Source: an uncultured Phycisphaerales bacterium (lineage in GTDB: Bacteria; Planctomycetota; Phycisphaerae; Phycisphaerales; SM1A02). From it: a DNA stretch of 64,000 nucleotides. A model generated the notes under the pieces. That model was not told the DNA's origin. It did no database searches and was given only the letters and a program-made list of their open reading frames with translations. Of the stretch, positions 44,169 through 53,427 are shown piece after piece (the first letter of the stretch is position 1; each line of letters begins with the position of its first letter). The position numbers and the translations under genes are program-made. The stretch is taken from assembly GCA_905480395.1 (NCBI GenBank), contig CAJQQE010000014.1, positions 62,001 to 126,000 on the forward strand, given 5' to 3'.

Positions 44169-45707
44169 TCATGGATCCGCGGTCGCGCCGGAATCAGCGA
44201 GTACCTCGTTGAAGCGAGCCGATTCGGCCTGCTCCTGATCCGATCGTCGATCCGGGGCATGGTCACGCCGGCCCCGACTTCGTTCGCCGCCGGCATCCTG
44301 CCGATCAGACGATTCACTTCCGCTCCGAGCATCCTGCCCGTCTCCGCGGTCATTCCGCGATGTGGAGGCATCAGACGAGGTCTTGGTCGTCGACTCGACC
44401 GCGAGTCGTTCCACCGCAAACCCGCGATCCTCCAGAGCATGCCGAAGCACACCCAAGTTGTCTCGAAGCAAGGAGCGTGCCGTGTCTCCCGCGGCGGTGA
44501 TCAGAACGCTGACGCGACCGGCTTCCATGTTCAATTCCATGCGGACCTGGCCGAGATTTGGCGGATCTAGACGCATGATGAGGCTTCCCCCCTTCTGGGC
44601 GGACAGGGCCTGGAGCCCTCTGGCCACGCCGGCAGCAGTCCGCCGAGGGTCTGTTTCAGCGTCCTGGGGCGCAAGCGACGCGGGCGAATTCGGCAGAGAC
44701 TGCGCCTCCGCAGATCCCGACATCGGCTTTGCCAATCCCGCCGATGATCGGCCGGCCGACGGGTCGACGATCGAAGACTCGGCTGCGATTGGCGATGACG
44801 TCGATGATGCCGATGACGTCGATGGTCGAGCCGCCGTCTCAGCGGCGGCTTGATCACGTCGGATTGAGGCATTGAGCGCTTCGGCGCGGTTCACCGCGGC
44901 CATCCCCCGACCAGAGGCGTCGCGTCGATTGGACGGCGTCGTCGACGCCGGACGAGTTGGGCGAGCGGCCAAGGCGGCGGCGTTGGGCTCGATGGTCTGC
45001 ATGCCTTCCGGAATCACGATGCTGCCAGGGGTTCCCGATGCGGCGGTGGCGGCGGTCGCCGGAGCACCAGATGGTCGGTCCATCGCCGTGGCAAAATTCT
45101 GGCCAGAAGATCGTGGATTGACATTGGCGTTGACATTGGCATCGATCAAGGCGCCCGAGATACCGAGGTGACCTCCGAGACCTTGCGAGTCGATTGATAA
45201 CTGCTGAGCGCTCGCCGATGGTCCATTGCCGACCACGGAACCGAGGTCCTTCGACCCAGAGAGATGGCCCATTGACTCTGCCTGATGGATGGTTGACGTC
45301 CCGTCGCCAGCCGTTCGGAACTCGGCCGCGATAGAAGAACCGTCGACCGATCCGGTCAAAGGCGACCCCAGCTGCAGGCCTTCGACCATTTCAACGCCGT
45401 TCACGACATCGTCATCATCCAGCGGGTTTGGAATGTTCTCATCGTGGCCAGTCTCGGACGCCTCATCGGCTGGCCGGTCCGTGAGCATGGAGACCGGGCT
45501 GTGCCCTGAATCACTCCGAGACTCGTCGTGAGGATCGAGCGCACTTTCCGCAGCGCCAGAATCGCGCGATGCCGGAGCGGTCACCTCCGAAGTGAGGGAG
45601 ATCCCGGCTTCTTCTAGGCTCGAAGCGAACGGTGGTCCATCCGGCCTAGAACCTGCTGCGTGATGCCCCGGAGGCTGAATCCCGGGAAGAATCGGCGTTG
45701 ACTGCAT
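44169..45707 (-). CDS. fliK: Flagellar hook-length control protein FliK
   Basis: Molecular ruler and export switch. 512 residues from ATG 45707, preceded by GGAG with 7-nt spacing. Long Ser/Thr/Ala/Pro-rich disordered N-terminus; the C-terminal FliK domain (about 375-450) has LIMRLDPPNLGQVRMELNMEAGRVSVLITAAG and ARSLLRDNLGVLRHALEDRGFAVERL. A charged tail rich in Arg, Asp, Glu follows. Overlaps the 3' end of the MotE-like gene by 62 bp. Confidence 0.88.
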   Translation of the reverse strand: MQSTPILPGIQPPGHHAAGSRPDGPPFASSLEEAGISLTSEVTAPASRDSGAAESALDPHDESRSDSGHSPVSMLTDRPADEASETGHDENIPNPLDDDDVVNGVEMVEGLQLGSPLTGSVDGSSIAAEFRTAGDGTSTIHQAESMGHLSGSKDLGSVVGNGPSASAQQLSIDSQGLGGHLGISGALIDANVNANVNPRSSGQNFATAMDRPSGAPATAATAASGTPGSIVIPEGMQTIEPNAAALAARPTRPASTTPSNRRDASGRGMAAVNRAEALNASIRRDQAAAETAARPSTSSASSTSSPIAAESSIVDPSAGRSSAGLAKPMSGSAEAQSLPNSPASLAPQDAETDPRRTAAGVARGLQALSAQKGGSLIMRLDPPNLGQVRMELNMEAGRVSVLITAAGDTARSLLRDNLGVLRHALEDRGFAVERLAVESTTKTSSDASTSRNDRGDGQDARSGSESSDRQDAGGERSRGRRDHAPDRRSDQEQAESARFNEVLADSGATADP

Positions 45708-46404
45708 CGGCGTTCTCCGGACCGCCTGCATCATTTGCAGTTCGGTCACGCAGCCTGAGCAGCAACTGGCCTGCCATTTCGGGCCGACCCCGATCGACAA
45801 AGCCTTCGAGAATCTCTTGTCGTCGTGTTTCGTCGAGCGTGGCGAGGACGTCGATCACCAGTTTATCTTTGTCTTGACCAAGAAAGTTCTCGATCACCGC
45901 CAGCGCGGCGTCGGCGTCCATGGCCTCAAGATCGCCCACCATGACTTTGAAGTCTGCATCTTGGGAACGTCTCTCAATCGCGTCGATCTCTTGCTCACGA
46001 CGCTTGAGGTTCGCCTCCCGAGCCGCCAATTCTGTTCGACGCCGCGTTGCCTGCTGATTGATCTCATCGACCAAGGTCGCCGCCTGCCGCTGCAGTCGGA
46101 GTTCACCGAGCCGCTCGAGGTCGCGATACTGCTCCTGAGCATCGATCGCGCCTGCCGTGGAGAAAGGCATCTGTCCCCAACGTTGCAACTCCAATGCCTG
46201 CGCCGCCGCCAGCTCCTCGACTTCCCGACGCTCGGCAATCAGCCGTGCGGCATCCGAAGTCGGTATTCGAAAAATATCCTGCACTTCGGTCAGACGAGCC
46301 TCATCGAGGCGGCCGGTCCAACCGAGCCAGGCCGCGGCGAGACCGAGGCACAGCAAATTCACCACGGCCAGAAAGGACACGATATTCCAGATCGTCTTCA
46401 TCAA
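45646..46404 (-). CDS. MotE-like coiled-coil protein
   Basis: 252 residues. One N-terminal membrane helix (IVSFLAVVNLLCLGLAAAWLG), a long coiled coil (about 55-150) and a MgtE-N-like helical domain (VMVGDLEAMDADAALAVIENFLGQDKDKLVIDVLATLDE). This architecture is that of MotE, a chaperone of the stator MotC in epsilon-proteobacteria; here it sits between fliJ and fliK, a common place. Function in planctomycetes unproven. ATGA overlap with fliJ. Confidence 0.6.
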   Translation of the reverse strand: MMKTIWNIVSFLAVVNLLCLGLAAAWLGWTGRLDEARLTEVQDIFRIPTSDAARLIAERREVEELAAAQALELQRWGQMPFSTAGAIDAQEQYRDLERLGELRLQRQAATLVDEINQQATRRRTELAAREANLKRREQEIDAIERRSQDADFKVMVGDLEAMDADAALAVIENFLGQDKDKLVIDVLATLDETRRQEILEGFVDRGRPEMAGQLLLRLRDRTANDAGGPENADAVNADSSRDSASGASRSRF

Positions 46405-46856
46405 CTGGTCTCCATCAGACGCCGTGATCCGCGAATCACGGCGATTTCGTCGAGTTCAGCCTGTTCTCGGCGATCTTGTTCGCGACGCCAATCTTCAAAT
46501 CGACGCTCTTTGAGAATTTCCACCGCGCGACGATCGCGTGATGCCGCGCGAAGTTCCGCCATCACACTCTGCAACCGGCGGTGGATTCCCGCCAGTTCCA
46601 ACACCACCCGCTGGGCATCCCGCATTCCCGCCAGCGACGCATTGGCCTGTCCCCGCAACATGCTCGGATCAATCGCACCCATGAGTCGACCACGAAGCTG
46701 GGCGCGAGACTCGCCGATTCTGGCCTGCCTCGCTCGCAGCCCGTCCTCCAGCTTCCTTCGCGATGCTTCCAACTCCGCCACCCGGCGCTGCTGCAGCTCC
46801 TCGGCGCGAAGCCGGGCATTCAGCACTGCTTGGAGTTCGAATCGAAACTTGGCCAT
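46401..46856 (-). CDS. fliJ: Flagellar export protein FliJ
   Basis: 151 residues, almost entirely coiled coil (FRFELQAVLNARLRAEELQQRRVAELEASRRKLEDGL...), beginning MAKFRFELQAVLN as FliJ usually does. Acts as the stalk of the FliI ATPase. Fourteen bp after fliI. Confidence 0.86.
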   Translation of the reverse strand: MAKFRFELQAVLNARLRAEELQQRRVAELEASRRKLEDGLRARQARIGESRAQLRGRLMGAIDPSMLRGQANASLAGMRDAQRVVLELAGIHRRLQSVMAELRAASRDRRAVEILKERRFEDWRREQDRREQAELDEIAVIRGSRRLMETS

Positions 46857-46870
46857 GGTCAGTTCTCAGA

Positions 46871-48232
46871 TCAGGGTCGTGCGGTCCCCCCGGATGCTGC
46901 GAGACGAAGTTGCTCGCTTTCCGCGGCGAGTTCGTAGAGGGCTTTGCAGGTGGCCGGAAAACTCGAATGCTCACTGCGATCCTGGCGGAGGAAAGCATCG
47001 AGCTTTGGTTTTAGGGCGATGGCAACGTCGGTCATGACGTTGGAACCTGGCGCATACGCGCCGATGTTGATCAACTCCTCGCTCTCCCGGTGGGCCGCGA
47101 GCAGCTCCAGAATCCGACGCCGTGCCACCTCGTGAGTTCGATCACTCACCTGGTCAGCGAGACGCGAAATGGAATCCAACGGTTCGATGGCGGGAAAATG
47201 CCCTCGGGCGGCGAGCTTTCGACTCATCACCACGTGGCCGTCAAGAATGCCGCGGGCGGCATCAGCCACTGGCTCATTCATGTCATCGCCTTCGACCAGA
47301 ACGGTGTACACCCCAGTGATCGAGCCGCCACCCTCCAACCCGCCGGCCCGCTCGAGCAGTTGCGGCAGGAGTGAAAACACCGACGGGGTATACCCTTTGG
47401 TCGTCGGTTGTTCCCCGGCCGCGAGGCCGATTTGTCTCTGAGCCTGGGCAAAGCGGGTGACGGAATCGACCATCAACATCACGTCGAGGCCGCGTTCCCG
47501 AAAGTGCTCCGCAGCGGTGATCGCCGCAGCCATCGCCCGAACTCGCAGCAGCGGGCTCTCGTCGCCAGTCGCAACCACCACCACCGAGCGAGCGAGTCCT
47601 TCACCCCCGAGGGCGTTGACGATGAATTCTTTGACCTCACGGCCCCGCTCGCCGACGAGTGCGATCACATTGACGTCAGCACTGGTTCCCCGCGCGATGC
47701 TGGCCATCAAGGTGCTCTTGCCCACGCCAGCACCCGAAAAGATTCCGATCCGCTGCCCCTTGCCAAGGGTGAGCAATCCATCCAATGAACGGACGCCGGT
47801 GGCCAACGGCTCGGAAATCATGCCCCGGGACATCGGGTTCACAATCGGTGGAAAAAGTGGTCGGGAAGAAAGTCCGGCCAGCGGAGGCCCACCGTCAATT
47901 GGCTGCCCAAGACCATCAAGCACCCGCCCCATCCACGAATCTCCAACCATGATGGAGTCGCTCACTCGTTCAAGCCGAACCCGGTCACCCGGTGAGGTTC
48001 CGGCCGATCCACCCAGCAGCATGACGATGGCCCGCGTTTCATCGAACCCAATGACTTCGCCCAGCACGCTGCGGGTTCCTCGGCTGCCCGATTCAACTCG
48101 GACGACGGAACCGATCGGCACTCGGAATCGTCGAACCAAGACCGTCATGCCTCGGACCGAATCGACGGTGCCAGCCACGCCTCGCGGCTCAAAACCTTCA
48201 AGGGTCTCGATCGATGACGTCAGCAAGGTCAT
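46871..48232 (-). CDS. fliI: Flagellum-specific ATPase FliI
   Basis: Rotary-type ATPase of the flagellar type III export apparatus, 453 residues. Walker A GIFSGAGVGKSTLM (about 175), VIALVGERGREVKEF, Walker B LMLMVDSVTRFAQAQR. N-terminal beta-barrel and C-terminal domains (SVFSLLPQLLERAG, GSITGVYTVLVEGDDMNEP) as in FliI/F1-beta relatives. Overlaps fliH by ATGA. Confidence 0.95.
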   Translation of the reverse strand: MTLLTSSIETLEGFEPRGVAGTVDSVRGMTVLVRRFRVPIGSVVRVESGSRGTRSVLGEVIGFDETRAIVMLLGGSAGTSPGDRVRLERVSDSIMVGDSWMGRVLDGLGQPIDGGPPLAGLSSRPLFPPIVNPMSRGMISEPLATGVRSLDGLLTLGKGQRIGIFSGAGVGKSTLMASIARGTSADVNVIALVGERGREVKEFIVNALGGEGLARSVVVVATGDESPLLRVRAMAAAITAAEHFRERGLDVMLMVDSVTRFAQAQRQIGLAAGEQPTTKGYTPSVFSLLPQLLERAGGLEGGGSITGVYTVLVEGDDMNEPVADAARGILDGHVVMSRKLAARGHFPAIEPLDSISRLADQVSDRTHEVARRRILELLAAHRESEELINIGAYAPGSNVMTDVAIALKPKLDAFLRQDRSEHSSFPATCKALYELAAESEQLRLAASGGTARP

Positions 48233-49197
48233 GGCGTTGCCTCCGGACCTCGATCTCCAGCGGTTGGGGCCTCAAGGCCCCGAGTGACCGTCCACTCCGA
48301 TGGTTGGTCCGGTTGCGACGAGGCGTCGTCTCCCTCAGCCTCGTTCGATGGAACGGGCACCTCAGTCGGTGGCACCGCACCGATGATCGTGTGATCCACG
48401 ACCGGTGAGGGTGACGGCGACGGCACCAGCGGCGACTCGGACGATGCGGACGATGCGGACGAATCAGCCGGAGGGTTTTCGAGTAATTCAGGGAAGAGGC
48501 CGCTGACGATTTTCGACATCTGTACGTCAAGTCGCGCATCAATCTCACCGTCACCCGCCCTCACCACACAACCTCCCCGGACCATCTCCGGGTCGGTCTC
48601 GATCGAAACGTCAGCATCTTCGGACCCTCGAATCGTCGCCATGACCGCCGGAAGATGTTCCTCCACCGCCGGCACGTCCTCCGGATTCAGGGTGATGCGG
48701 AGTGATGTGGATCCCGCCAGCATCTCGATGGCTCCAGAAACTTGATCCGCCACGAAGCTGGTTTGATGAGCGGGAAGCCGACCGAGGACTCGCTCGGCAA
48801 TGGCGAGCGACAATCGAAGTAGATCGCGTCTGGCTTCCTCGCGGATCGCGTCGCGACTCGCCATCAGACCGACCAACGCCTCGTTCCAGCCAGTCGCAAT
48901 CGAATTCAATTCTTCCGCCATCGCATTCATCGCTTCTTCGCGGCCTTGCGTCGCGCCTGCGGCCAGGCCCTCGGCCCGGCCAGCCGCCTCTCCGGCGGCC
49001 ATCCCTTCGGCCCGGCCGATTTTCGCCGCGCATTCCGTCAGACGGGCCGCCTCGATTCTGGCGTCGGCCAAGAGTGACTCGGCTTCGTTTCTGGCCACCT
49101 CGATGAGATCGGCCGCCTCCCGCCCAACGTCCCCGAGATCGAGCACGACGGCGGACCGGAGCAATTCGCGAGCATGGATTTTCTTGACGATCGGCAA
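48229..49197 (-). CDS. fliH: Flagellar assembly protein FliH
   Basis: 322 residues. Negative regulator of FliI that docks it to the export gate. Long N-terminal coiled coil with the Ala/Gly/Glu-rich GRAEGMAAGEAAGRAEGLAAG (GxxxG-like repeats typical of FliH), then LLRLSLAIAERVLGRL and the V-type ATPase E-like C-terminal domain (LRITLNPEDVPAVEEHLPAV). A disordered Ser/Pro/Val-rich tail of ~80 residues is unusual. Confidence 0.85.
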   Translation of the reverse strand: MPIVKKIHARELLRSAVVLDLGDVGREAADLIEVARNEAESLLADARIEAARLTECAAKIGRAEGMAAGEAAGRAEGLAAGATQGREEAMNAMAEELNSIATGWNEALVGLMASRDAIREEARRDLLRLSLAIAERVLGRLPAHQTSFVADQVSGAIEMLAGSTSLRITLNPEDVPAVEEHLPAVMATIRGSEDADVSIETDPEMVRGGCVVRAGDGEIDARLDVQMSKIVSGLFPELLENPPADSSASSASSESPLVPSPSPSPVVDHTIIGAVPPTEVPVPSNEAEGDDASSQPDQPSEWTVTRGLEAPTAGDRGPEATP

Positions 49198-49213
49198 CGG
49201 GGAATCTCCGGAT

Positions 49214-50254
49214 TCAGACGATCACATCGCCGCCACCACCACGACCTGCGATCACGATCTCTCCCGAATCCTCAAGCCGCCGTACGGCATCAACGATTCG
49301 CTGCTGCGCGGCCTCGACATCGCTCACCCGAACCGGACCCATGAACTCCATGTCGTCCTTGATCATCTCGGAGGCACGACTCGACATGTTCCCGAGAATC
49401 TTCTCGGAGAGCTCCGGGGAGGCCATCTTCAGTGCCAGGCAGAGTTCGTCGTTCTCGATTTCTTTGAGCATGCGCTGGATGCCCTTGTCGTCGACGAGCT
49501 TGATGTCATCGAAGACAAACATCAGACGGCGGATCTCCTCGACCAGATCGGGATCTTCGGTTTCCACTCCCTCCATAATGGTTCGCTCGGTATTGCGATC
49601 GCAGAGATTGAGGATCTCCGCCACCGTATCGACGCCACCGACCTTCTCCATGGAATGCATGATCATGGAACTGAGTCGCTGCTCCAGTCCCCGCTCCACT
49701 TCCCGAATGATCTCGGGATTTGTCTGTTCCATGTTCGCGACCCGGCGGACCACTTCGACCTGCCGATCCTCGGGGAGACCACCGAGGATTTCCGAGGCTT
49801 TGTGGTGAGGCAGGTGGCTGACGATCAAGGCGATGGTCTGGGGGTGTTCATCTTGGATGAAGGTCAGGAGATTTTCGGTCTCTGCCTTCTGGAGAAAGGC
49901 AAACGGCGTCCGTTGGACTTGAGTTTGAATTTGCTGGATGACCCGGTCGGCGGTGCCACCTTCGAGAGAATCTCTGAGGAGCCGCGTCGCGTAGTCGAGT
50001 CCACCCTCCCGAGCCCACCCCTGCGCCATGGCAAGCCCGTAGAACTCGTTGACGATTCCCTCTCCAAGATTCGCCGGCACATCGCCCAAGGAAGCCAGGG
50101 CGCGAGTCACCTCCTCGACGGATTCGGTCGGAAGTTCTCGCAGAATAGCCCCCGCCGCATCGGGATCGAGCAACAGGAGCAAGACGGCGCTCTTGGCCAC
50201 ACCGTCAAGTTCGGCGACGGTGTCGGGAAGTTTCTGGCCCGGTCGGATCGTCAT
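49214..50254 (-). CDS. fliG: Flagellar motor switch protein FliG
   Basis: C-ring protein that contacts the stator. 346 residues. KSAVLLLLLDPDAAGAILREL (N-domain), EHPQTIALIVSHLPHHKASEI (EHPQ motif of the middle domain), and the C-terminal FDDIKLVDDKGIQRMLKEIENDELCLALK with charged residues for torque. Essentially standard. A 666-codon frame on the opposite strand across fliH-fliG-fliF is an antisense shadow. Confidence 0.95.
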   Translation of the reverse strand: MTIRPGQKLPDTVAELDGVAKSAVLLLLLDPDAAGAILRELPTESVEEVTRALASLGDVPANLGEGIVNEFYGLAMAQGWAREGGLDYATRLLRDSLEGGTADRVIQQIQTQVQRTPFAFLQKAETENLLTFIQDEHPQTIALIVSHLPHHKASEILGGLPEDRQVEVVRRVANMEQTNPEIIREVERGLEQRLSSMIMHSMEKVGGVDTVAEILNLCDRNTERTIMEGVETEDPDLVEEIRRLMFVFDDIKLVDDKGIQRMLKEIENDELCLALKMASPELSEKILGNMSSRASEMIKDDMEFMGPVRVSDVEAAQQRIVDAVRRLEDSGEIVIAGRGGGGDVIV

Positions 50255-50281
50255 TCGTGCAAAGTCTCCGGCACTCTGGAT

Positions 50282-52000
50282 TCAGGTTTCCGTTCGCATC
50301 CAGCGACGCAACAGGGTCGCCACCTCGGACGGTTCTTTCTTGATGAGTTCATTCAACTGATCGAGCATCTGCTTGCGGCGAAGGTCCTCGTCATCGAGTT
50401 CCACGCCTACCAATGCGGGGCTCGCCTCGTCGGCCTCGCCGACGATCTCCGCCGAATCATCGTCGAGCACCGGCGGAATACCCGCGAGTTCTTCGGCAGT
50501 CGGTACGACGTCGGTACCGGAGGATCTCCGGACCATCATGAACATCATGGCCAGCGAGACCAGGGCGAGCCCGATCAACCCGGCATTCTTCAATGCCTGG
50601 CCACTCTCCCCTTCGGCAAGTCCGGCGATCGTCTCGGTGACCGAGACACCGCCGGCAGTTTCACCGCTGCCGTGAACCGCAAAAGGCATGATGGCCACCT
50701 TGACCTCACCGACGCCACCATCTCGAAGGCTCGAGTTGTCCACGAGCGGCTCAAGCAGGGCCACGATCTCGGTCCTCAGGCGCTCTTTGGCGAGTTCTAG
50801 ATCTTCGGGCGTCACCTCGGCGGATTCGTCTTCGAGTTCCGAGCGAATCGCCGCCTTGACCTCGGCGAGGGAGAGCAGGACCGCCGCAGAGAACTTGATC
50901 GGGTGATTCGCATTCTGGACGATCTCGGTCTGAACCCCGGGGACGCCGACCACATTCTCGATCTCTTCGGTCTCGCGAGTGGCGAGATCCCGACCGCCGA
51001 CTGGGTTGCCGCCGATGGTTGCCGCTCCGCCCACCTGGGCCTGGGCGAGTCCGGAATTCGAGCGGTATCCCGGTGCCCCGCCATTCCCCGAACGGGACAT
51101 GGGGGTGCGCGATTCATCAGTGCGCTTGGATCGTTCGGCCTTCACTGGCTTACCGATCTGCGTTTTCTTCTCGTGGATGTCTGCGGTGAGAATCTGTGCG
51201 TTCACGCTGATCTGAGCCTGCGGAAAAGCACGGAGCACCAGCCGGTTGAGCCGTTCGCGAGCATCACGCTCGAAGGCACGGACTTTCGAGAGATAGTCAC
51301 CGCCGATGCCCCCACCATCTGCGCCAAAGGTAAAGGACTGACCCGCGTTTCGGCCGTCGGTCACGGTAATGTTCTCGAGCTCCAGATCGTTCTCTACGGT
51401 GATCGCGATCAACGCGATCGACTCCGCGAGATTTCGATTGAGCTCGCCAGAATTCAATCGGACCATGACATTCGCGCTGGGCGCGGGGCCGTCCAGCACA
51501 AACGCCTTCCGTTTGCCGCCGGAGAAGGAGATATTGACGGTGTCGACTCCCTCGATCATCCGGATGTTCTTCTCGGCCTGGGAGATGCGGTCCCGTCGCC
51601 AGTTCTCTTGCATTTCGGATTCAGCCTGCCAGCCGCCTCCACCCCCAACGGACACCACGTCATCATCGATGCGAGGTGCAAATCCCTTCTTCTCAAGGTA
51701 CCCCGCGATCTCCGCTTTCTTCTTGGTCTCGACGAGGATCGATCCGGGCTGCCCACTGTCGGCGACCTCGTGACCTGACCCGCGAAGGCTTTCCAACGCG
51801 ACTAACTTCTCGTCAACTCGTACCGAGATCGGACTCATCGAAGGCCCGGCCGCATATTGCGAGATGAGAAAGAAACCCATGGCCAGAGTGATGGCGATCG
51901 AACCGATCAAGAGCCGGGCCGAAGGGCCAAGCTCGCCGAGTCGACGTGAAAGATGATTGATTGAATCTCGAAATCTCTGAACCACGGGGGAGGCCTCCAT
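50282..52000 (-). CDS. fliF: Flagellar MS-ring protein FliF
   Basis: 572 residues. Membrane helix 1 (LLIGSIAITLAMGFFLISQY), YscJ-like ring-building domains (about 50-260, with RISQAEKNIRMIEGVDTVN), a variable periplasmic region, membrane helix 2 (ALKNAGLIGLALVSLAMMFMM, ~485) and a cytoplasmic C-terminus ending LINELIKKEPSEVATLLRRW, the FliG-binding end. Confidence 0.95.
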   Translation of the reverse strand: MEASPVVQRFRDSINHLSRRLGELGPSARLLIGSIAITLAMGFFLISQYAAGPSMSPISVRVDEKLVALESLRGSGHEVADSGQPGSILVETKKKAEIAGYLEKKGFAPRIDDDVVSVGGGGGWQAESEMQENWRRDRISQAEKNIRMIEGVDTVNISFSGGKRKAFVLDGPAPSANVMVRLNSGELNRNLAESIALIAITVENDLELENITVTDGRNAGQSFTFGADGGGIGGDYLSKVRAFERDARERLNRLVLRAFPQAQISVNAQILTADIHEKKTQIGKPVKAERSKRTDESRTPMSRSGNGGAPGYRSNSGLAQAQVGGAATIGGNPVGGRDLATRETEEIENVVGVPGVQTEIVQNANHPIKFSAAVLLSLAEVKAAIRSELEDESAEVTPEDLELAKERLRTEIVALLEPLVDNSSLRDGGVGEVKVAIMPFAVHGSGETAGGVSVTETIAGLAEGESGQALKNAGLIGLALVSLAMMFMMVRRSSGTDVVPTAEELAGIPPVLDDDSAEIVGEADEASPALVGVELDDEDLRRKQMLDQLNELIKKEPSEVATLLRRWMRTET

Positions 52001-52119
52001 GCCAACCGTCGTGTACCGCGTGTCTTTCGGATCTCCGTACCGCGTTGGTCATCCTGACCAACGATACGGGCCGAATTCTCTTTCACCAACCGGGAGTGGA
52101 ATCCGGTCGGCGAGGAGAA

Positions 52120-52461
52120 TCACACACGAACATTCTTGACCTCGTCGTAAGCATCGACGAGCTTGTTTCGAACCGCGAGGAGCATGCGGAAGGCCGTATC
52201 CGCCGTCTCCGTCGCAACAATGACCTGATCGAGCGAGGCCTCACCAGAGACCGCATCGATCTTGACCTGTTCAGCATTCTGCTGAAGCTTGTCGATTTCG
52301 GCGATCTGACTCATCAGATCATTCTTGAAGTCCAATCCCTTGGTCGCGGACTTCCCATTGGCGGGCCCACCGAGTCCGGAGAGCCCCTTCATTCCTGACG
52401 CCGAGGCGCCCTGAGCTGGGTTGTTCGAGATTAGTCCGAGTGGGTCACTCATGATTGGCAT
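52120..52461 (-). CDS. fliE: Flagellar hook-basal body protein FliE
   Basis: 113 residues. Links MS ring and rod. Family-like C-terminal half: QVKIDAVSGEASLDQVIVATETADTAFRMLLAVRNKLVDAYDEV. N-terminus Gly/Ala/Ser-rich. ATG at 52461 or 52452. Confidence 0.9.
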   Translation of the reverse strand: MPIMSDPLGLISNNPAQGASASGMKGLSGLGGPANGKSATKGLDFKNDLMSQIAEIDKLQQNAEQVKIDAVSGEASLDQVIVATETADTAFRMLLAVRNKLVDAYDEVKNVRV

Positions 52462-52482
52462 CCGTCAACAGGTTTCTGGTCA

Positions 52483-52866
52483 TCACGCAAGAACGCGAAG
52501 ACCTGCATCGATCATCGACCGAGTGGCCTCCACAGCCTGAATGTTGGCTTCATACGCTCGAAGCGCCTCGATCCCATCCACCATCGCCGTGGCATAGTCC
52601 ACCGCCGGGTAGTAGACGAATCCATCGTCCCGCGCCGCTGGATTGTCCGGATCCCTGACTGGATTAAAGGTTGCCAGCCGATCGATCCCCGCCACGTGAA
52701 CGCCAAGCGGCTCGCCGGAGATCGGATCTCCAGATCCGAATCGAACCTTCATGATCTCGAATTCGGGGGTCCGCTGGTTCGCCAAGTTGGCGGTAATGGC
52801 ATCCATACGAACCCGCTGGGCCTGGAGACCGGAACTTGAGATGTCGAATGCGCCGTAGATGCTCAT
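52483..52866 (-). CDS. flgC: Flagellar proximal rod protein FlgC
   Basis: 127 residues. MSIYGAFDISSSGLQAQRVRMDAITANLANQRTPEF and C-terminal VDYATAMVDGIEALRAYEANIQAVEATRSMID are the conserved rod ends. The usual ANxxTP is NLANQRTPEF. Confidence 0.92.
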   Translation of the reverse strand: MSIYGAFDISSSGLQAQRVRMDAITANLANQRTPEFEIMKVRFGSGDPISGEPLGVHVAGIDRLATFNPVRDPDNPAARDDGFVYYPAVDYATAMVDGIEALRAYEANIQAVEATRSMIDAGLRVLA

Positions 52867-52901
52867 GGTCTATTTTCCGTCATCAGTCGACCTTTACAAG
52901 G

Positions 52902-53342
52902 TCAAGGTCGTTCACGAATCGCAGAACGAAGGAGGTCATGTGACTTCCGAAAAAGCTCGCTGGCGAACCGGAACGACATTGCGTTCTCGCTCAACCCCTG
53001 CATGAGCTGTTCCAGATTACGATCATTTCCGTCGTGGTAGAGCAGATTGTCCTGCCCAGTTGAAGGCCGGAGTTCGATTCCGTCGGCCGAGAACCGTATC
53101 CCCTTGCGATCTGCGAACACGCCGTCACCGGCCACCACATCGCCGCCGCCGCGCTGACTCCGGCCCTGAGCATCCCGCATGGCGGCCTGGAACTCGGCCA
53201 CCGGCACATCTCGAGATCGGTAGCCGGGCGTGTCAATGTTGGCGATGTTGTCTTGCAGAATCTCATTACGCTTCCACGAAAACTGCATCAGTCGCTCGAG
53301 ATAAGGCGTCGCACCCCAGTCGCTCACTCCGTCAACACTCAT
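52902..53342 (-). CDS. flgB: Flagellar proximal rod protein FlgB
   Basis: 146 residues. RNEILQDNIANIDTPGYRSRDVPV is the signature; the C-terminal FASELFRKSHDLLRSAIRERP fits. ATG at 53342 with GGAGG 7 nt upstream. First gene of the basal-body operon; a candidate sigma-54 promoter lies just upstream, with the activator gene next door. Confidence 0.92.
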   Translation of the reverse strand: MSVDGVSDWGATPYLERLMQFSWKRNEILQDNIANIDTPGYRSRDVPVAEFQAAMRDAQGRSQRGGGDVVAGDGVFADRKGIRFSADGIELRPSTGQDNLLYHDGNDRNLEQLMQGLSENAMSFRFASELFRKSHDLLRSAIRERP

Positions 53343-53362
53343 CGGTGATCCTCCGATCGAGG

Positions 53363-53378
53363 CGCAAGATCCGCGCCG
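53363..53378 (-). promoter_or_regulatory. Candidate sigma-54 (-24/-12) promoter of the flgB operon
   Basis: Minus strand reads C-GGC-G-CG-gatc-TTGC-G against the consensus TGGCACG-N4-TTGCW: GG and GC have the exact 10-nt separation and nine of the eleven conserved bases match. The predicted start is near 53352, giving a 10-nt leader in which the ribosome site is cut. Support comes from the NtrC-type gene and rpoN. Confidence 0.45.
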
Positions 53379-53427
53379 GCAAGCCAAAATGACTCCGCTC
53401 GAACGGCAGATTGTGCGGTGAGGCGGC

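Noticed and set aside
48800-50800. 666-codon ORF on the plus strand across fliH, fliG and fliF
   Set aside because: It is antisense to three unmistakable flagellar genes; a long antisense frame is expected from their codon bias.
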